This document shows positions 58,266 through 64,000 of a stretch of DNA of 64,000 nucleotides, piece by piece; the stretch's first letter is position 1, and every line of letters begins with the position of its first letter. The stretch spans positions 1 to 64,000 of the forward strand of contig MU404133.1 in NCBI GenBank assembly GCA_022695795.1. Reading direction: 5' to 3'. The position numbers were made by a program, and so were the translations under genes. The DNA comes from Biscogniauxia marginata. Lineage: Eukaryota; Ascomycota; Sordariomycetes; Xylariales; Xylariaceae. Under the pieces are notes generated by a model. It did not search any database. It saw only the letters and a list, made by a program, of their open reading frames with translations, and had not been told where the DNA came from.

Positions 58266-60042
58266 CCAGCCTGCACTCCGTATTCCCGTATTAAATTCTC
58301 CGTAATATACCTACTTTATCCTTTACAATTTGAACAACTGCTTCCAATGACATGAAGCTGTACATTGCTTATCTGCATAAAATGTATCAAAATCTGGTTC
58401 ACTCAATTCGTTTCATCCGTATGATTCTAACTTGCCCGTTTTTACACCAAGTACCTCGAATTCTATATGAAAAAGGCCTGCTATCATGTAGTTCAAAATG
58501 TTTATGCTTCATCTCGGAACCCACAAACTAGAAAGATATAGAGAGGGGAGAAGCGGGGGGGTCTCTTCGCTCCAGCGAGAAAAGTCCACAATAGCATACG
58601 GAACGAGAATGTTCTAAGATTTTAGAAGTGTGGTGGCTGATTTTATTACGGCTGAAGTTATCCATCAGCCAAGTAGATGAGTATATACAAAAGCTCAGAC
58701 AATAGCCCAAAATTATACGTAGGTACGAAGATCTCAAATCCAAAATGGATGTCACGAGGAAGTCCTTCTAGATGGATTATTAACAACGTATCATGAGTAT
58801 CTAGAACTACACTACGAAGTACACCTCATGAATAATGTTAGCGTCTCCAGTACGGAGTTACTATACCGATTCTCTCCACTACACGGCGAAACGCATTGAT
58901 ATAAGTCTCGTTACAAAATGTTTCCTTTGAAACTTTGATTTTGAGTTGATTTATGCAAAATGATTATTTAAATTTGTATTTTGACTTCGAGAAATCCTGG
59001 TGAAAATCATACTCACATACCTATCTCACAGCGGAAACTAACATTGTTTCAGGGGTTGACCTGTATAGATAATATCGAGAATGATTACTTTGCGTACGAA
59101 ATAGTCCCTTCGTTCCTAACCAAGAAGGTGCAGGGGTGGTTCTAGCCAGGTTTTGCCGCATATGTAAGGGGCCTTATGGATCAACACCCCAGTGTCATTT
59201 TAGAACCCGAAGCTCCATTACCAATACAACTACAGTCTACCAATCTTCTCAGGGCTTGTCAAGGCGTGACTCAGCCAGCCCCAGTATGCCAGCCGCTCCC
59301 CAAAGGGTAACAGAATATCAAATCAAAATGTTTGATACCCTAGGTAGGACTATATGCTATGTGCACGGGTGACCAAGCCGTCACAAGGTTATGAAAATTA
59401 AGTAAGGCTTTTAACTAACCTAGGTTTGTATATAACTGAATGAATTTTTTAAAAACAGGTAACTAAAGCTGAACTATGTAACTAATTTCACAGCCCTGTT
59501 CCTAGTCAATACTTGCATTTATAGGGGTCACGCATTTATAGCTGCCTTCCACTGCTTCATGTTTAAGCTTGTAAACTGTAGATAAAACATGAAACGACCA
59601 CCCAGTTACGGGGGTTGGTCAATGCACCAGGGTCTTGCATTCAGATATTTCGTTAGTTAGTCTGGAGTTGCCCTCCATCGTCATCACAACAGCCATCCTT
59701 CAGGGGTTCTTGACAATCAAATGGATATCACAGTCATGTCGATAAGATAACTACTGATGTATCTATGCATTTTATTAATAAGCTGTTATGCTGGACTATC
59801 CTATTCTTTGTTTAATAAAGGCTATGCCGACAACAGATCTAATTAACCAGAGCTCGATGAGAAGTGGATATCCCGAGCCCTCTGTAGCCTGCCCGTGTTA
59901 AAAACATTGATATCGTGGGGAGGATAAGACTGAGTATTGATGATTCTAATCAAGGCTAACATGAGCAGTCTCGCCTTCTCAGAGATATAGAGATTGTGAT
60001 GGTATGTATGGAGGGACTTTTGTATTTGCGTTGGTCGGCGTC
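58266..60042. other. Convergent intergenic region, no gene
   Basis: It lies between the 3' ends of the plus-strand oxidase and the minus-strand transporter. No coding or structured feature recognised. Confidence 0.55.
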
Positions 60043-61674
60043 TTAAAAATCGGTTTGGAATTTTGGATTCTCTCTTATGCGACGACCAAATCTGGAAAAT
60101 ATCCAGGGTACCGGCGCCAAGACTAGTAGAACTAATCCGAGCAAAGTATTGCCCCAGCCTAGCCCTAGTGCATCATATAGCTGCAAGCCAAACAATGGCA
60201 AAACAGCCCCCAAGATACTCCGGAGAACAGCATTAGCAGCCGTCACAGTAGCAGCATTTTTGGGGAATGAGTCTACAAGATAGGCCTGGACGCTGTTGAA
60301 GATAGCCATCATGCCAAACCCCATGATACCTGTGCCGATCATTGGCGCGATCCAGTGAATGTCAGGGTTGGCTGTCCATCCGTACATGATCAGACCAGCG
60401 GGTAACAAAAGAGCTCCTGGTACTGTGATGATGAGGCTCAAGCGATCTTCCGGTTGCGCAGGTTCACCTCGGTCCTTCTTCCGCTGGATCAGTTTGTCTG
60501 ACATCGTACCAGTGAAGGCTAGACCTAGCAGGTTGCCCACACCGCCCGCGATGAATGTCAGCCCCGCAGCCTGGGAGCCAAACCCATAGATGTCTTCGTA
60601 AACGAAGGTAAATGTCGTGAAGAGTAGGTACAGAAGACCATATGTGGCGCTAATGTAGATGCACATAGATGCCACAATGGGAGAGAACAAAAACATTCTC
60701 CCAGGCCGAATAATAGCCATCAAAAAAATATGTTTCGGAGACCCCTGCTTTTTGAGCTTGGATTGGTACCTCTGATCGCCGGTCTCTTTCCGAAGGCGGT
60801 TGGCTTTGCGTTCAAGAATTTCCGGGGCGTATGTCTCGCGTAGGATAAAGAACGATACAATGGTAGCTACTCCAGACTGAAACCCAACGAATTAGTATAT
60901 CATTATGAGTGATTACGACTCAAACTTGGAGCATCCACATACCGCGATAGCAATTACCCAGAACACCCACCTCCAGCCAACGGCGGCAACCAAAAATCCG
61001 GCACAGATAGGGCCGATGACTGGTCCCAGAAGAGGACCGACTGACCAGAGAGCCATAGCCCTGCCTCTCTGTTCCGTCGGCATCAAATCAACGATTGAGC
61101 CGCTGCCACACGTGATGACTGCTACACCCGAGAAACCAGCCAGAAACCGAAAGGCAATCAGCATTCCCATACTGGTTGATAACGCACATCCAATAGTGAA
61201 AAATACGAAGAGAACATTGGTGACATGATATATTCGGGCGCGGCCGTAAAGTTCACTCATCGGTGCAATAACTAGGGGTCCAGCAGCGAAGCCCAGGACA
61301 AAGGCGGAAACAACAAAAGTTGCGAGCTGGTTGTCGTTTGTTTTAAATTCGGCCAGGACCAGAGGGACGCCAGGTGCTAACATGGAGGATGCTAGAGGAC
61401 TATGAGTAGGTGAGAATTGGTACACGACAAAGTCTGATAATGCATATCGACCACGGTCTACGTACGTTAGAAAACTGATAAATGACAAAACTCCAATTAT
61501 GGTCCATTTTCGTTGATTTGACCAGCTCATGGGGTTCTCTGGGTCACGATCCGCCGGCTCTTCCCAGTCCACGATGAACTTGGAGCTGTTTGAATCGCTA
61601 ACGTCGCTCATATTCTTTGAACCATTTTCGAGGTCATCATGAGGTATTTCCGTGGGTGCTATTGGTGCTGCCAT
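60043..61674 (-). CDS. MFS transporter, DHA1 (drug:H+ antiporter) type, 499 aa, 3 exons
   Basis: Exons on the minus strand are 61674-61466, 61399-60943 and 60876-60043 (1500 bases, one frame). The first intron (66 bp) stays open if unspliced, which would insert a stretch beginning YVDRGRYALSDF. Removing it restores SFLTPLASSMLAPGVP, the normal DHA1 TM1. The cytosolic N-terminus is acidic and includes DPENPMSWSNQRKW. Motif A appears as PMSELYGRARIYH after TM2 and motif C-like GPLLGPVIGPICAGFL in TM5. Twelve membrane segments can be counted, with the central loop ERKANRLRKETG. Such pumps export small toxins or secondary metabolites. It shares a 660-bp divergent promoter region with the P450 gene. 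Confidence 0.93.
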
Positions 61675-62334
61675 CTTGACACGTCCAAGGTTTCTGAAGG
61701 CTGCTCTGAAAGACCGTAAGTAGATTTGAGGTCGAAGAAGAGTACTCAAGATTATTCTTGAGGAAAAGTATATCCGAACATGATCGCGAATAAAAACCAA
61801 CGCCACGGGTGCCCTATTTCTCCGCGAAGGCAACGTCTGTAATAGACTGCACGTTGGCTCATGTTCTTCGAACTCGAATTGGAGTAATCGATCGAAGAAA
61901 TGCCCAACGGCCACCGATTGCGCAAGCGATACCGAACCAATTAGGGGAAGATACGAGCAACTTCGGAAATAATCCGACTGAGAAAAGACCCTAGTGTCCT
62001 TAGGCCGATGCTAATGCTGATCGTTGGAGAGACGGTGGCGTTAAATGCTAAGGGCAAGGGTCTCACAGACAGGGAGTCGCAGAAGTAGCGTCCGCATAAC
62101 CATGTAATTACGGGGTATGTATAGGTAATCAGAACAGGCCGGTTGGCCTATATATTAATCTGTCGTTGCAAAAGAGCATCAAGCCCTCTCCAACATCCAT
62201 AAGAACCACTACGACCCCCCATAGTAAGCACAACTGGAATGACTTAGAGCCTTCCTTGGTTCAAATATCTGACTTCAAAAATTCGTTAACTGCCCTTCCC
62301 CTGAACTTGTACTTCGCAAAACCAGGCTACAACA
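61675..62334. promoter_or_regulatory. Bidirectional promoter region between MFS and P450 genes
   Basis: These 660 bp separate two divergent start codons, so both promoters lie here and co-regulation is plausible. No known regulator site was recognised with confidence. Confidence 0.5.
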
Positions 62335-64000
62335 ATGACAGCCGTCCAGACGGTCGCGGTCTTCGTCACTGAGCGGTGGGCGACAGTCCTAATATCCGTA
62401 TTAGTTCTTGCGTCTGCTGTGTTGGTACCGAGACTTGTGGATATTTTGAGAATTTCTAAAATCCCCCTTGTCGCTCTTGACTTGGGAAATACAGAAAAGC
62501 GGCGGCAGGCATATCTGACCGGAGCGAGGAAGCTTTATAATGAGGGATACAGAAAGGTTCGTGATCAGTTGTCGTTAAACTTGGGATGTTGCTAACATGC
62601 GATCTTCTGGTTAGTTCAAGGATGGTGTCTTCAGAATCACCACGTCGCGACGTATGTTGGACCGATTCCATACATACATACATGGTCATCGGTGAAGCTG
62701 ACTAGGGATATGTAGAGACGGATATCATTGTGCTATCTCCAAAATTCTTGCCAGAATTGAAGAAACTGCCAGATAGCATTGTCAGTATGGCAGCCGCTGT
62801 CGACGAGGTAAGTAATTATCCAATTTCAATTAAGTGTAAATATTGGTTGATGCTGATACTTCTTTCTGGATAGACTATGGAAACCAAATATACGAGAATC
62901 GATACGACAGTTCCTATCGTTCCGCATACGGTCAAAGCGGACTTGACACCAGCGCTGAGTAAGTCGCGGCAGCTTTGCAAGGCTATTGACTTAGGAGCTT
63001 ACCAACTGTTACAGCTCGACTCAACCCGACACTCGCCCAAGAAGTACAAGAAGCTCTTGACTTGGAGATGCCTCCGACTTCAACCTGGACTGAAGTCGAT
63101 ATTCACCATGTCCTTCTCCGTGTCATAGCTATGGCATCTGGACGCCTCTTCATCGGCCCCGAACTTTGCCGTACCGAACAGTATTTAGACTCTTCGATCA
63201 ACTACACTATGGAAGTTATGGAGGCACAACGCGCCGTGCAGCAGATGCGACCTTGGCTACGGCCTTTCCTGGCTAACAGTCTCCCTCAAGTAAAGAAGCT
63301 TGGCCAGAGGATCAAGGAAGCGGAAGATTTCCTTTACCCACTCGTGGAGCTTCGGAAGCAGGCTGCAAGCAACCCGGATGACGAAAAGCCAGATGACTTG
63401 CTGCAATGGCTACTGGCTAGGCAGCCCAGCTTCCCCGACGAAATTAGCCAGAACATCGCCAGAGTCCAACTGGGCCTAAGCTTCGCCGCTATACACACCA
63501 CGACACTTACAGCAACCAACGCGTGCGTAATCCACACCCCTACTGTTCCTTGCTACTTCATATGGCTGGTACCTGACTGACAGGTCTTAGATTCTATGAC
63601 ATCGCCGCTCTCCCCAAATTCGCCCCTGAACTTCGAGAAGAAACTTTAGCCGCCCTTGCAGAGAATGATGGGGTATTTACCAGCAACGCCCTCCAGGGAA
63701 TGAAAAAGATGGATAGCTTCCTGAAAGAGGTTTTGAGACTTCATCCAGCCACAATGGGTAAGAGCGCCGGCTCTCCTGCGATTGATATCGTGGACTAACA
63801 CAAGTTGTGCAGCCGCATTCCAGCGCAAGGTGTTACAACCCTTTACGCTCTCCAACGGGCAGGTGATTCCCGCCGGAGTCACCATCGAGGTCCCCGCCGT
63901 CTCCGTGAATTCGGACTCGGAAATCTTCGCCGACGCGGATCGTTTCGACCCCCTGCGGTTCTACCGACTGAGGCAAAGCGCGAAGCAGTCCGGCTCGGTC
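62335..64000 (+). CDS. Cytochrome P450 (partial, cut by window end), at least 7 exons
   Basis: Microsomal P450s are heme monooxygenases. Exons: 62335-62556, 62615-about 62650, 62706-62807, 62874-62958, 63015-63522, 63591-63757, 63813 onward. An N-terminal anchor (TVLISVLVLASAVLVP) is followed by FKDGVFRITTSR, SPKFLPELKKLPD and ETKYTRIDTTVPIVPHTVK. The I-helix reads AIHTTTLTATN and the K-helix KEVLRLHP (ExxR). RFDPLRF, the PERF-like segment, is near 63945. The heme Cys lies beyond 64000. The style is that of fungal P450s annotated as ent-kaurene oxidase-like. The exon 2/3 junction is unclear: GTATGT after 62651 leaves one base that does not fit the next frame, which starts cleanly at 62706. 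Confidence 0.88.

Overview
The window comes from the nuclear genome of a filamentous ascomycete (Pezizomycotina). The evidence is short GT-AG introns of 44-112 bp, fungus-specific gene families (a Zn2Cys6 regulator, a DHA1 transporter, a secreted berberine-bridge-type oxidase, a P450), and long AT-rich blocks. In those blocks CA/TG dinucleotides are almost gone and the few remaining C/G sit mostly in CpG, the mark of repeat-induced point mutation (RIP). The species cannot be named from the sequence.

Layout. 1-2508: RIP-degraded DNA-transposon copies, one split by a solo LTR. 2509-10310: a minus-strand FAD aromatic monooxygenase (4375-6422) and a plus-strand cupin gene (7938-8717), five exons each. 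10311-15400: a second RIP island holding a complete degraded ~2 kb inverted-repeat element that carries two solo LTRs, one of which carries a further 195-bp insertion, plus a 314-bp hairpin-rich LTR-like insertion. 15683-18350: a Zn2Cys6 transcription factor. 20475-21296: a conserved Ser-rich protein, with a 22-bp minisatellite upstream. 22441-27180: 4.7 kb without a credible gene. 27181-32640: a third RIP island with foldback (MITE-like) elements around a deletion-derivative LTR retrotransposon (27861-31473). 33076-38263: a conserved fungal protein of unknown function, a multiply frameshifted pseudogene and an alpha/beta hydrolase. 39799-47304: an entire but RIP-killed Ty3/gypsy element, coding on the minus strand, with intact 5-bp target duplications. 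47830-50515: decayed FAD monooxygenase and another coding relic. 51453-52094: a four-TM protein. 56590-64000: a secreted BBE-like oxidase, a DHA1 MFS transporter and a P450 that runs off the window.

Function. The oxidase, transporter and P450 at the right edge look like the border of a secondary-metabolite cluster or a detoxification group, with the core enzyme, if any, beyond base 64000. The left monooxygenase and the cupin, which are divergent, could form a small aromatic-catabolism pair. Both links are inferred only from neighbourhood. No unambiguous new system was found. The most unusual signals are in the repeats: an LTR family with a shared end block joined to unrelated U3 blocks, insertions whose order can be read from nesting, and a hairpin-packed 314-bp LTR-like unit.

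Gene models were spliced by hand. Total coding length divides by three and the reading frame stays open in every model given as intact, except at one P450 junction noted below.
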